Assembly (NCBI GenBank): GCA_965112735.1
Contig: OZ218954.1
Location: forward strand, 2,914,001-2,978,000
From: Phaeosaccion multiseriatum
Taxonomy: Eukaryota > Ochrophyta, other classes
Reading direction: 5' to 3'
DNA length: 64,000 nt
The stretch's first letter is position 1, and each line of letters begins with the position of its first letter. The translations under genes were made by a program, and so were the position numbers. Under the pieces are notes generated by a model. That model had not been told where the DNA came from, ran no database searches, and saw only the letters and a program-made list of their open reading frames with translations. Positions 10,220-20,748 of the stretch are shown piece after piece.

Positions 10220-12739
10220 ATGTCATGGACCTTGGGGAATTTTGTCAAAGGGGTTCTGTTCCTTGGGCTGCTGTTCGTCTGGGGAAAGCTGAGTGGCGAT
10301 ATGGACGAGGAGTTTGCCCAAACCCTGTTCTACGTCCTGCTCCTGCTCGGTGCGGTCCTGTATACCCAGAGGGACAGGGATGACCCCAGCGTCGGCCGCT
10401 TCCGCGCCATACGGGACAAGTACAAGACTCTTCCTCAGGTGAGCAGACAGGGAGCTGAAAGGAGCCCATACGAAGCCTTTGAACACCCCCCCGGCCGGCC
10501 GTATCCCGAACGCGCAGCGATAAGGGAGGGGTGCTTAGCAAAGCATGGGATCGGTGTCCACTCTGGACTGACTGAGGGCTCTCAAGCAAGTGTGTAATTC
10601 CTGCTTGCGCTGTGACTTACTCTGGCATCACTATGCACCCTCCTCTCTCTCAGGTCCAGAGCGGCTTTCGGGAGGCGGGTCTTGAGTCCTGCAATCTCAT
10701 TGTCGGTGCGTCACACGAGGAGAGTTTTGCGGCCGAAAGCGTGCTGCGGTCAGCCACTCAGTCTGTCCCCCATTCTCCCATGCAGCCCTCCCTCCCCCAA
10801 TTCCTCTCTCCTTCCCCTCTTTCTTTCCCTCCCTCGCCTCGCTCCCTGCCTCGGCCTCGGCCTCACTCCCTCCCCTCCCTCAGCGTCCTTCCCTTCCTCT
10901 ACGCTCTCTCTCTCTCTGTCTCTCTCTCTCTGTCTTCTTTCTGTCTGTCTTGTCTGTCTGTCTTTCTCTCTCCTCTTCCCCTTTTCCCTCTGTCTCACTC
11001 TCTCCCTCTTCCCCCCCACCCTCTCTCCCTCCTTCCCTCCCTCCCTCCCTCCCTTAAGGTGTGGACTTCACAAAATCCAACGAGTGGTCAGGCAAGAAGA
11101 CCTTTCACAGGCCGAGCATGCACACCATCTCCCAAGACGGGCCCACTCCGTACGAGGAAGTGCTCTCGATCGTTTGTAAGACACTCGAGGTGCGATAGAG
11201 AGGGAGAAGAGAGAGGGAGAGAACGTGAAAGAGGTATATGTATGGATAGAGAGAGAGGGGAGGGGAGAGACGGAGAGGGAGGGAGGGATGGATGGAGGGA
11301 GGGAGGGCGAGAGAGAAATAGAGGGAGAGGTAGGTAAGCTCAAGCTTCTCGCGGTGGGCAGAAATGCACTCCTCGTAGGGGAAACACACCACCACCTCTG
11401 CCTCTTGTGAGGTCCTGTGTGCGTGCTGCAAGTGCGGCTCAGCATGCACGAGTAAGACGAGACGACAGATTTTGTTGACTTATCTTCACCTCTCCCGCCC
11501 CGTATACCTCTTCCTCTCTGCCTCCCTCTCTCCGTCCCTCCCTCCGTCCCTCCCTCCTTCCCTCCCTCCTTCCTTCCTTCCCTCCCTCCCTCCCTCCCTC
11601 CCTCCCTCCCTCCCTCCCTCCCTCCCTCCCTCCCTCCCTCCCTCCCTCCCTCCCTCCCTCCCTCCCTCCCTCCCTCCCTCCCTCCCTCCCTCCCTCCCTC
11701 CCTCCCTCCCTCCCTCCCTCCCTCCCTCCCTCCCTCCCTCCCCCCCTCCCTCCCACCCACACGCACACATTCTCTCTCTTCCACGCACTCTTCCTCCCTC
11801 CGTCCGTCCCTCCCTCCCTCCCTCCCTCCGTCCGTCCCTCCTACCCACCCCACAGACCTTCGACGACGACAAGCTGATCCCTGCCTACGGCTTTGGGGAC
11901 GTGACCACACAGATCCACTCCGTCTTCTCCTTCCTCCAGGGAGACGCTCCTTGCCAAGGTTTAGAGGCGGTGCGAAGGCGCTACAGGGCCGTGGCCGGGA
12001 AGGTGGGGCGTGGGTGCGTGCGTGCACACCTGACACCTGATACCTCACGCTTGGGTACCTCACACCTCACACCTCACACCTCACCCCTCACACCTTACAC
12101 CTTACACCTGACAAAACAACTACGTACGTCTCACCATCTCCCCTCTCCCCTCTCCCTCCACACCTCCACTCTCCCCTCCACTCTCCCCTCCACTCTCCCC
12201 TCTCCCCTCTCCCCTCCCCCCTCCACTCTCCCCTCTCCCCTCCCCCAACACCAGGTGGAACTGTCGGGCCCCACGAACTTCGGTCCTCTGATCCGCAAGG
12301 CCGTGGAGAAGGTTGTGGCCGCCAACATGACTTATCACATCCTTGTCATCGTCGCCGACGGCCAAGTCACACAGGTACAACTGCTTGTATCACCAACTGC
12401 TGCTGCTCCGCCGCTGTATCATGAAACTGCTGCTGCTCTACTATTACTACTACTGCTGATCTGCTGCTGTAGTGTATCACCACCTCCTGCTGTATTACCC
12501 ACTGCTACTGCTGTATCACCATGCGGCCTCCCTCCGTTCGTCCCTCCGTCCGTCCCTCCCCTCCCCCCACCCCACCCCACATGGCCTCACACCAACAGGA
12601 GCAAGACACCAGAGACGCCATCTATTTTGCGAGCGACTACCCCCTCTCTATTGTCATGGTGGGCGTGGGCGATGGCCCTTGGTGAGTGTAGAGTGGGGAG
12701 TAAAGGTAAAGGGGTCTTTGCTATGGATCTGTCTCTCTT

Positions 12740-12787
<48 letters not shown>

Positions 12788-14846
12788 ATATCCTCTCTCT
12801 CTCTCCCCCTCTCTCTTTTGTTCTCTCCTCTCTCACTCTCTCCTGTCTCTTGCCTCTCTCTCGCTGTTTCTCTCCTCTGCCTCTCTCTGTCCGCTTCTCC
12901 TCCCGCGCAACTCTCTGTCTCTCTTCTCTGTGCCTCTCTTGTCTCTCATCCCTCCATTCTCTCTCCCTCCACACTGCTCCCCTTTGATCGTTAGGGACAT
13001 GATGCAGGAGTTCGATGACAAACTCCCGAGGAGACGCTTTGACAACTTTCAGGCAAGTCTCTATGGTGTTGCACCGACCACTTAGCTCGTTGGCTTGTCG
13101 AGAGAGAGAGAGAGAGACAGAGAGAGGGAGAGAATGACAGAAGGAAGAATAGCAGAGACTTACCGTACGTCAGACCCCCCCCAAAACACATGCACACACA
13201 CACGCACACATACACGCACACACACACATGCGCACACATACACACACAACCACACACACATACACACACAACCACACACACATATATATACACGCCCACA
13301 TACATACACATACACACACATACATACATACACATCCATACATACACAATACACACACATACATACACATTCATACATACATACACATACATACATACAT
13401 ACATACATACACACATACATACACACACAGTTTGTGGACTTCAACAGGACCGTGCGGGGGCTAAGTGGAGAAGCCAAGGAGGCAGCCTTTGCTGTAGCGG
13501 CGCTGATGGAGTGCCCCGAGCAGTACAAGCTCATTTGCCAGATGGGGCTACTGGGGAGGACGGGTGAGTAAGCGAGTGTGTGAGGGAGGGGAGGGAGGGA
13601 GGGATGCCCACTGTGTATCTCTTCCCCCCTATCGTATACACGTTCTCTCTCTCAATGTATGTATGTACCGTATACACACTCTCTCACCTCTCTGTCACTC
13701 TCTCTCTCTCTCTCCGCCCTCGCTCTCTCCTTCTGTACCTCCCTTTCCCTCTCCCCCTCCCTCTCTCTCTCCCTCGCCATTCCCCTCTTCTCTCTCCCTC
13801 TCCCTCTCTCACCCCCCCCCCCCCCCGGCCCTGGTCTCACACCTTCTCCCTCTCTCCCAATCTCTCTGGGCATGTGCTGCTCATGCTCTCTTTCCAACAA
13901 GGCGCATACACCACTCGGCCTGTGAGAACGCTGCCTCCACCCGACGCTTCTTCGGCAGCAGCCGCAGCATCAGCAGTTGGTGGTACAGCAGCATCTGCAG
14001 GAGGAGCAGCGCGAACGGCATCAGCAGCAGCAGGTGGATCGTCCTCATCATCATCATCATCATCATCAGCAGCAGCAGGCGGAGGAGGAGGTGCGACGGC
14101 GCCGTTATCTCGTGCTCAAAGACCCTCGGCACCACCCGCGCCCCTCTCCCCGGATCATCACTCTCCTCTGATTCAACCGTCGCAAAACCCCAGCGACTAC
14201 AGTGAGTTTGTGTGCCCCATTACGCAAGAGGTGTATGAAGATCCTGTGGTGTGCATGGACGGTCACTCGTACGAGCGGACAGCAATCGAGGTGAGGAGGA
14301 GGGGGAGGAGGAAGAAGAAGAAGAAGAAGAAGAAGAAGAGGAGGAGGAGGAGGAGGAGCAGGAGAAAGAGGAGGAGAAGAGGAGGAGCAGGAGAAAGAGG
14401 AGGAGGAGGAGGAGCAGGAGAAAGAGGAGGAGGAGAAAGAGGAGGAGGAGGAGGAGGAGGACCTCTACTTGTACTGCTTGTTGCGCTGTGCTGAGGCGAT
14501 GTGACGGTGTACGTTGTACGAAGGGGTGGCTCTGCCTTCACCCCCACGACAGCTTTTACTTCACTCTCTTCCCCTCTCTCCCTCATCGTCTCTCTCTGTG
14601 TCTTCCTCTTTCTCTCCCTCTCCCTCTCCCTCTTCCCCTCCCTCCCCCTCTCCCTCTCTCGCCTACTCTCCCCTCCCCCCTCTCGCTCTCTATCCCCATC
14701 TCTACTTCTCCCGCTAATAGGAGTGGCTTCGTCGCCACGACACCTCACCTCTGACGAACCAGAGGCTGCCCGGCAAGCTCCTTGTGCCCAACCACGCCAT
14801 AAGGAGTCGAATTCAGGCCATGCAAGGGCTGCGATCGAACACCTAA
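10220..14846 (+). CDS. Membrane-tethered copine-domain U-box E3 ubiquitin ligase
   Basis: Ten exons: 10220-10438, 10654-10705, 11059-11189, 11856-12002, 12255-12374, 12599-12681, 12995-13052, 13431-13563, 13902-14290, 14721-14846; 485 residues, all phases consistent. Residues 8-21 and about 34-49 are hydrophobic and form a probable N-terminal membrane hairpin. About 60-310 is a copine/vWA domain like that of plant RGLG ligases: MIDAS-type DFTKSN at 93-98, then YGFGDVTT, the VIVADGQVTQ strand, VGVGDGPWD, and FDDKLP with FDNFQF. A low-complexity linker (Ala/Ser/Gly, including a TATCACCAACTG-type copy) leads to a C-terminal U-box at about 415-485 (FVCPITQEVYEDPVVCMDGH, then EWLRRH and NHAIRSRIQ). 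Plant RGLGs end in a RING finger and are myristoylated; here a U-box and TM segments take those places. Predicted role: E2-dependent ubiquitin ligase on a membrane. Intron 7 has a GC donor (cag/gcaagt). Confidence 0.88.
11520..11755. repeat. CCCT microsatellite in copine intron 3
   Basis: Nearly pure CCCT units on the coding strand, followed by a CA/CT-rich stretch up to the acceptor at 11855. Confidence 0.95.
12060..12250. repeat. ACACCTC and CTCCACTCTCCC repeats in copine intron 4
   Basis: Short ACACCTC units, then a CTCCACTCTCCC-type minisatellite running into the acceptor at 12254. Confidence 0.8.
12383..12525. repeat. Cluster of TATCACCAACTG motif copies in copine intron 5
   Basis: One exact copy (12388 region) and at least three diverged ones (TATCATGAAACTG, TATCACCACCTC, TATTACCCACTG) embedded in CTG/CTA repeats. 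Confidence 0.8.
13190..13430. repeat. (CA)n/(CATA)n tract abutting acceptor
   Basis: CA and CATA repeats fill the 3' half of copine intron 7. The last CA units form the acceptor itself (acacacacag at 13421-13430). Confidence 0.9.
14291..14465. repeat. GAG/AAG/GGA repeat after a splice donor
   Basis: Purine-only trinucleotide tract starting with the donor gtgaggaggag of copine exon 9. Long Glu/Arg frames here are intronic shadows. Confidence 0.85.
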
Positions 14847-15500
14847 GCTCAAGCTCAAGCGTATTCGTATGCCGAGTGAAGGCGAGGACCACCAGTGCCC
14901 AGAGCAAGCATCCAAAGGGTGACAGTCGCACTCGTAGGCGGAGCGAGGACCACCAGTGCCCAGAGCAAGCATCCAAAGGGTGACAGTCGCACTCGTAGGC
15001 GGAGCGAGGATAAGTCTTCCTCATGTGCCCACAGCAGCACCCAAAAGATGCACAAGCGGCGGCTTGCGAGGGTATGGCCCTCCTCACGTCAAGAACAAGG
15101 AGGAGGGGGGGGGGGAAGGCATGCTTGCACGACCCCCTCGATGAGGCAAGGGTACTTCAACAAAAATGACGTCATCATTTTCTTCAAGTACCCTTGGATG
15201 ACACAACAGCAGCGCAACAGCAGCACAACAGCAGCACAACAGCAGCACAACAGCAGCACAACAGCAGCACAACAGCAGCACAACAGCAGCTTCCTCCTCT
15301 CTGCATGTCGATGCTCGAGAGGGCACGGTAGAGAGAGGACGAGGAGTGCCTCTAATTGCGGCGCCCGCTGTAGCTCCGTGGTAGGAGCAGTGGTGATGAT
15401 GGTGGTGGTGGTGTAGTGGGGCACAAACTGCAAGCTGCAAGCCGCAAGCTGCAATCTGCAAGCTGCTGCTCAAGCAGTGCCCATATGCCCTCTGCGTGGG
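14847..15500. repeat. Intergenic repeats: 61-bp tandem pair and 11-bp minisatellite
   Basis: A 61-bp unit occurs twice plus a partial third copy at about 14880-15010. An 11-bp AGCAGCACAAC unit occurs about eight times at 15205-15292. A degenerate GCAAGCTGCAA repeat lies at 15425-15470. No gene is supported. Confidence 0.8.
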
Positions 15501-15510
15501 GGACGATTTG

Positions 15511-15662
15511 TGTGCTGACAGGGGAGAGTTTCTGTGGTTGGGACGGCGTGGTGGACGCGCGCCTTCGGCAAAGCGCAGGATGGGCACATCGTGGGGGTAG
15601 TGCGGCAGCTCAGCTACCACAACACCATCGGCATCCCGACGCTGGCCCCAACCATGTACTAG
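15511..15662 (+). CDS. Possible orphan terminal exon
   Basis: After a plausible acceptor (tgctgacag) an open stretch encodes about 50 residues with non-repetitive composition (VVGTAWWTRAFGKAQDGH, then VGVVRQLSYHNTIGIPTL) and ends at TAG 15660-15662. No upstream exon could be joined and no family is recognised. It may be a gene remnant or chance. Confidence 0.22.
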
Positions 15663-17721
15663 TGCTGAGTATCAGGCAAGTGTTGAAGGCACTTGACTCT
15701 TGCCATTCAAAGGCAGAAGGGGGGAAGGAATGGACCTAAGGTGGCACTTCCAAGCCTCTAAAAGGCGAAATGGGGTGACAGCTGCAGAGGACAGACGAAC
15801 ACCACGGGCAGGGCCACGCCACTGCTACCGGACTCCTTCTGCTGCTGGACTGCTGCTGGACTTCTGCTGGGGCGTCCGACTGCTGGGCAGATGGCGAGTG
15901 TATCGTATGGCAAACGCTTGGGTTGGCGAGCCTGAAGGGTAAGGAAGGGTCATGGCGTTGCCGAGGAGCAGGCCATCAACAGCTCATCAACAGCTCCTCA
16001 ATAGCACATCAACAGCTCATCAACAGCACATCTGATGAGCTGCTCAACAGCTGCTCAACAGCTCATCAACAGCTCATCAACGGCTGTAGCTACATGTAGC
16101 TGGTGAGATGGAGTTGGTCAGCCGCTGGATCCCCGAAGCATGGCGCGAAAGCAGCAGCAGCTTCTCAGCAGGGCCCTGGTGCAGAGGAGGGGCGAATGCG
16201 ATGAGCGTGAGAGGCGACGGGAGTGAGAGCAAGAGCCGTACGGTACAGCTGCCAATCATACCGTATGAGTGGGTGGGCCGAGCGATGCATAGCTGGAGCT
16301 GCTGGAAGAGAGAAGGACTACCACTAGCAAAGGTTTCCGACAAAAAGGTTTAAGAGGAGAAGAGAGAGGGAAGGGATAATATGGATTTGGCCTGTGTTGT
16401 GTTCAGCGTCCCTCCGAGCTCGCTCCAGTTTGGTAAAGGTATACAGATGCAAAGGGAAGAAGACACACGCGCACTCACACTTGACTACTTCTCTTCTTTC
16501 CCTCCATGCTTGTCTCTGTTTCTGGGGGCGTTTGGTAGTGAGTGAGTGAGTGGCGAAGGGAAGGGAGAGGGCTGAAGATAGTCGGAAAAGGATAAGGAAT
16601 CGAGCGAGAAGCTCCCCATGTGTGCTCTTTTCTCGTTACACTAAACCACTTGATGATGTAAAGCCATTTCAGTCAGTCTTACAATAAGTCATCAAGGGCA
16701 AAATGAAGAGGATCAGTGCCGTCCACTGCCGTCCACTGCCATCCACTGCCATCAGACTCCACTCGACCCTGATGCCTGCCTCCCCCTTTCCCCCCCCCGG
16801 GAAGCGCCCCCAAAGCCGCGAATCTGTTGCCTGTGCCTGCCTGCCCCTCTTGTCTGGCCCAAGCACCGCAGGCATGTATAAGTTAATGAAAACAATCGAT
16901 AATTCACCACATTCAGCTTGCTCATGGCACAAATACATTGCCCCAGCCACTCATCCCCCCCCCCCCCCCCCGCCGCCCCACGAGCTGATGAATGTGATCC
17001 TGCTGATGAATGTGATCCCTGTCATTGCGGCGTGGTCACCCTAGGGATGAGATGCGAGCCAGCGCTTATGCAAGCCAGCGCTTGCGTTTTGAGGTGCCCT
17101 ACGGTGGACGCGCAAGCCCCTCCACAAAGGTGGCCACCTTCCCCCACCATCGCGATGACTTGGGTAGTGGCCAAGGACCAAGGGCCCAAGTGCGTGCGGC
17201 TGGCCACGGCTAGGGTGATGGGGTGAAGGGGTGATGAGGTCATGTGCGTTGACTGTTGCTGGCTCTGCGTAACGGTTCTGCGTAACGGCTCTCCGCAGGG
17301 ACCCTCCGATCCGATGGTCCAAGGACAGCCTCTGTCAGCTCCTGTCAGCTCCTGTCAGCTCCTGTCAGCTCCTGTCAGCTCCTGTCAGCTCCTGTCAGCT
17401 CCTGTCAGCTCAAGCCAGGCCACGCAGGTACACGCCATTGCTCGGCAACTCGGAGACGTGTAGCGGGCACACCACACCACCACAGCACACGCACACACCC
17501 GCACAGCTCACGCACCCTCACGTTCGTCTGCTGTGGACGAATAGGTTGGAGTGGAGAGGAGAGGGTCTGACCACACCAGCACAGCGGGATGGGGTGACGG
17601 GGCGCCCTTGAATAGGAGGGGGCGGCGCCATACGCACAATGCGCACAATGCGTTCGAGGGAAGGTGGGTCGATCTTGCCGCCGCTGCCGCCGCTGCCGTT
17701 GCTGCTGTGGTTGTAACCCTA

Positions 17722-17762
<41 letters not shown>

Positions 17763-18071
17763 ATCACCAACTGCTCCTTCTGCTGCTGCCCCGTCCCTCA
17801 TGGGGAGCGTGCCCGGGGAGTCGTGCGCCTCGGATTGCTCCCCTCTCCAGAGACACGACAGAGAGAACAAAAAAAAGAAGAAAAAAGAGAAGAGGTATTT
17901 TGCTTGTCTGCGCAGCGCAGCCTTGCCTGCTCCTTCATCAAACACCGCCCTGAGTAGGAGAAACTCTCCAGTGCTTTATCCCTGTAGCGGGGCATCATGC
18001 ACTCATTCACGCACTTCCACACTCCCTCACACCCTCAACTCATTCACGCACTCACTCCCTCACGCAAGCAC
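15663..18071. other. Gene-poor, repeat-bearing region
   Basis: AACAGCTCATC-type repeats at about 15970-16085. A CCTGTCAGCT 10-bp tandem array of eight units at 17330-17409. A CTG run ending in TATCACCAACTG at about 17713-17777. Short open frames (for example 81 codons at 16108-16353) show no splice context, domain or composition that would support a gene. The right end is the 3' flank of the BI-1-like gene. Confidence 0.5.
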
Positions 18072-19703
18072 TCATTTCCCCTGAACATCCCCGAAGAGCT
18101 GCAGCAGGTGTATGAAGAGGTTCATGATATCTTTTTGAGAGGAAGAGGGGGGGGGGGGGCGAAAGGGCGAAAGGGCGAAAGCAAACACGGAGGACAAGGA
18201 AGAAGGAGAAAAACGGAACATACATGAGGGCCAGAAGGTCCAAGAGGGGATGAGCATATGCCAAACAAGTAAGTACGTACGTATGAGGCTTACAATCACA
18301 AGCACAAGAACCAGAACCCTCTAGGATCTGGAGTGAGCAGACAAAACCTATCCACCTTACTCCAGCCCCTCCCCTCCCCCGCCCTAACCCTGTAGGATCT
18401 GGAGTGAGCAGACAACACCTATCCACCTTACTCCAGCCCCTCCCCTCCCCCGCCCTAACCCTCTAGGATCTGGAGTGAGCAGACAACACCTATCCACCTT
18501 ACTCCAGCCCCTCCCCTCCCCCGCCCTAACCCTCTAGGATCTGGAGTGAGCAGACAAAACCTATCATCCACCTTACTCCAGCCCCTCCCCTCCCCCGCCC
18601 TAACCCTCTAGGATCTGGAGTGAGCAGACAAAACCTATCCACCTTACTCCAGCCCCTCCCCTCCCCCCGCCCTAACCCTCTAGGATCTGGAGTGAGCAGA
18701 CAAAACCTATCATCCACCTTACTCCAGCCCCTCCCCTCCCCCGCCCTAACCCTCTAGGATCTGGAGTGAGCAGACAAAACCTATCCACCTTACTCCAGCC
18801 CCTCCCCTCCCCCGCCCTAACCCTCTAGGATCTGGAGTGAGCAGACAACACCTATCCACCTTACTCCAGCCCCTCCCCTCCCCCGCCCTAACCCTCTAGG
18901 ATCTGGAGTGAGCAGACAACACCTATCCACCTTACTCCAGCCCCTCCCCTCCCCCGCCCTAACCCTCTAGGATCTGGAGTGAGCAGACAACACCTATCCA
19001 CCTTACTCCAGCCCCTCCCCTCCCCCGCCCTAACCCTCTAGGATCTGGAGTGAGCAGACAACACCTATCCACCTTACTCCAGCCCCTCCCCTCCCCCGCC
19101 CTAACCCTCTAGGATCTGGAGTGAGCAGACAACACCTATCCACCTTACTCCAGCCCCTCCCCTCCCCCGCCCTAACCCTCTAGGATCTGGAGTGAGCAGA
19201 CAACACCTATCCACCTTACTCCAGCCCCTCCCCTCCCCCGCCCTAACCCTCTAGGATCTGGAGTGAGCAGGCAACACCTATCCACCTTACTCCAGCCCCT
19301 CCCCTCCCCCGCCCTAACCCTCTAGGATCTGGAGTGAGCAGACAAAACCTATCCACCTTACTCCAGCCCCTCCCCTCCCCCGCCCTAACCCCTCTAGGAT
19401 CTGGAGTGAGCAGACAAAACCTATCATCCACCTCACTCCAGCCCCTCCCCCCCCCCCCTCCCCCGCCCTAACCTTGGTAGAGGAGACACGAGCCGAGCAC
19501 GTAGTCTCTGCTGTCGATCTGACTGTGCTCGCGGTGTTTGCCTCCGAGGACGAGGTAGGTGTCGTAGATGACGAAGGCGCACTGAATCAATTGGGCCATG
19601 TGTGTGTGTGTGTGGGAGGGCGAGAGAGAGAAAAGAGAATGAGCGAGTGGAGATTAGAGAAGAGAAAGGAAAATGGAGAGGGACGCACACACGCACGCAC
19701 GCA

Positions 19704-19736
<33 letters not shown>

Positions 19737-20716
19737 GCACACACACATACACACACTTACCGAGAGGAAGGCACCAAATGTCGAGTACAGGGCCATCACA
19801 ATGGGGGACTTGAACAGCAAAGACATAATTGCGAAGCCTGGGGGGGGGGGAGGAAAGGAGAGAGGGGGAGGGAGAGGGAGGGGGGGGGGGAGGGAGGAGG
19901 GGAGGGGGAGAAGGGGGAGAGAAGGGGGGGAGGGATGACAGAATCAGGGGGGCTGCTTAGGAGATGACTACGACCGACCGACAGCAGACCGACAGCAGAT
20001 CAATGTGTCAGGACTCATGGAGCTGAGCTGAGTGGGGCCAATATTTGAAGTCCACAGCCAAAGAGAGGAGGACGGGCAACCAGTGCCAAGCAAATCAGAC
20101 TTCTCTCTCTACCCTCTCTGCCCCACGCACCCGCACGGCAAAGAGTCCCCTATACAGCAGCACATGGTGAAGAGTACGCATCCCTCCCTCCCCTCCCTCC
20201 CTCCCTCCCTCCCCTCCCTCTCCTCCCCTCCCTCCCCTCCCCCTCTCCCTCTCCTCCCCTCCCTCCCCTCCCTCTCCTCCCTCCCCTCCCTCCTCCATCC
20301 CCTCCCTCCCCTCCCCCTCTCCCTCTCTCCCTCCCCTCCCTCCCCTCCCTCCCTCCCCCCCCTCCCCTCCCTCCCTCCCCCCCCTCCCTCCCTCCCTCCC
20401 TCCCTCCCTCCCTCCCCTCCCCTCCCCTCCCTTCTCTCCCTCACCGATGAGGCACATAACGCCACTGAAGAGCATACCCCCCATGCGTGTGAGGTCATAC
20501 TTGGGGTTGTTTTGGAAGGCGTAAAGCGTGAGGCCCAAGAAGGCGAAGGACGTTTGAAAAAAGGCCATCATGACGCTCCTGGTGGTGTATGGCAGCGTAC
20601 ACACTGCCACCTGTTGTATAGGTGTAGTAGTAGTAGTAGTAGTGGTAGTAGTGGTAGTAGTAGTAGCAGTAGTAGTAGTAGTAGTAGTAGTAGTAATAGC
20701 AGCAGAAGTAGTAGTA

Positions 20717-20748
<32 letters not shown>

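Noticed and set aside
13170-13571. Cys-Val / His-Thr repeat proteins over CA/CATA tracts (also 7742-8220, 42353-42708)
   Set aside because: Dinucleotide repeat translation inside introns of genes with consistent splicing.
15355-15420. tRNA-like D-arm (TAGCTCCGTGGTAGGAGC)
   Set aside because: No anticodon arm, T-arm or acceptor pairing follows; the sequence becomes a GTG repeat.
16108-16353. 81-codon plus-strand frame with ATG
   Set aside because: Short, isolated, no recognisable domain or signal; expected by chance at this G+C content.
18317-19470. CRISPR-like array
   Set aside because: Units are contiguous 71-bp copies with no unique spacers, in a eukaryotic intron.
18317-19470. Interstitial telomere, from CCCTAACCCT in each unit
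   Set aside because: Only one and a half telomere-like hexamers per 71 bp, not a tandem telomere tract.
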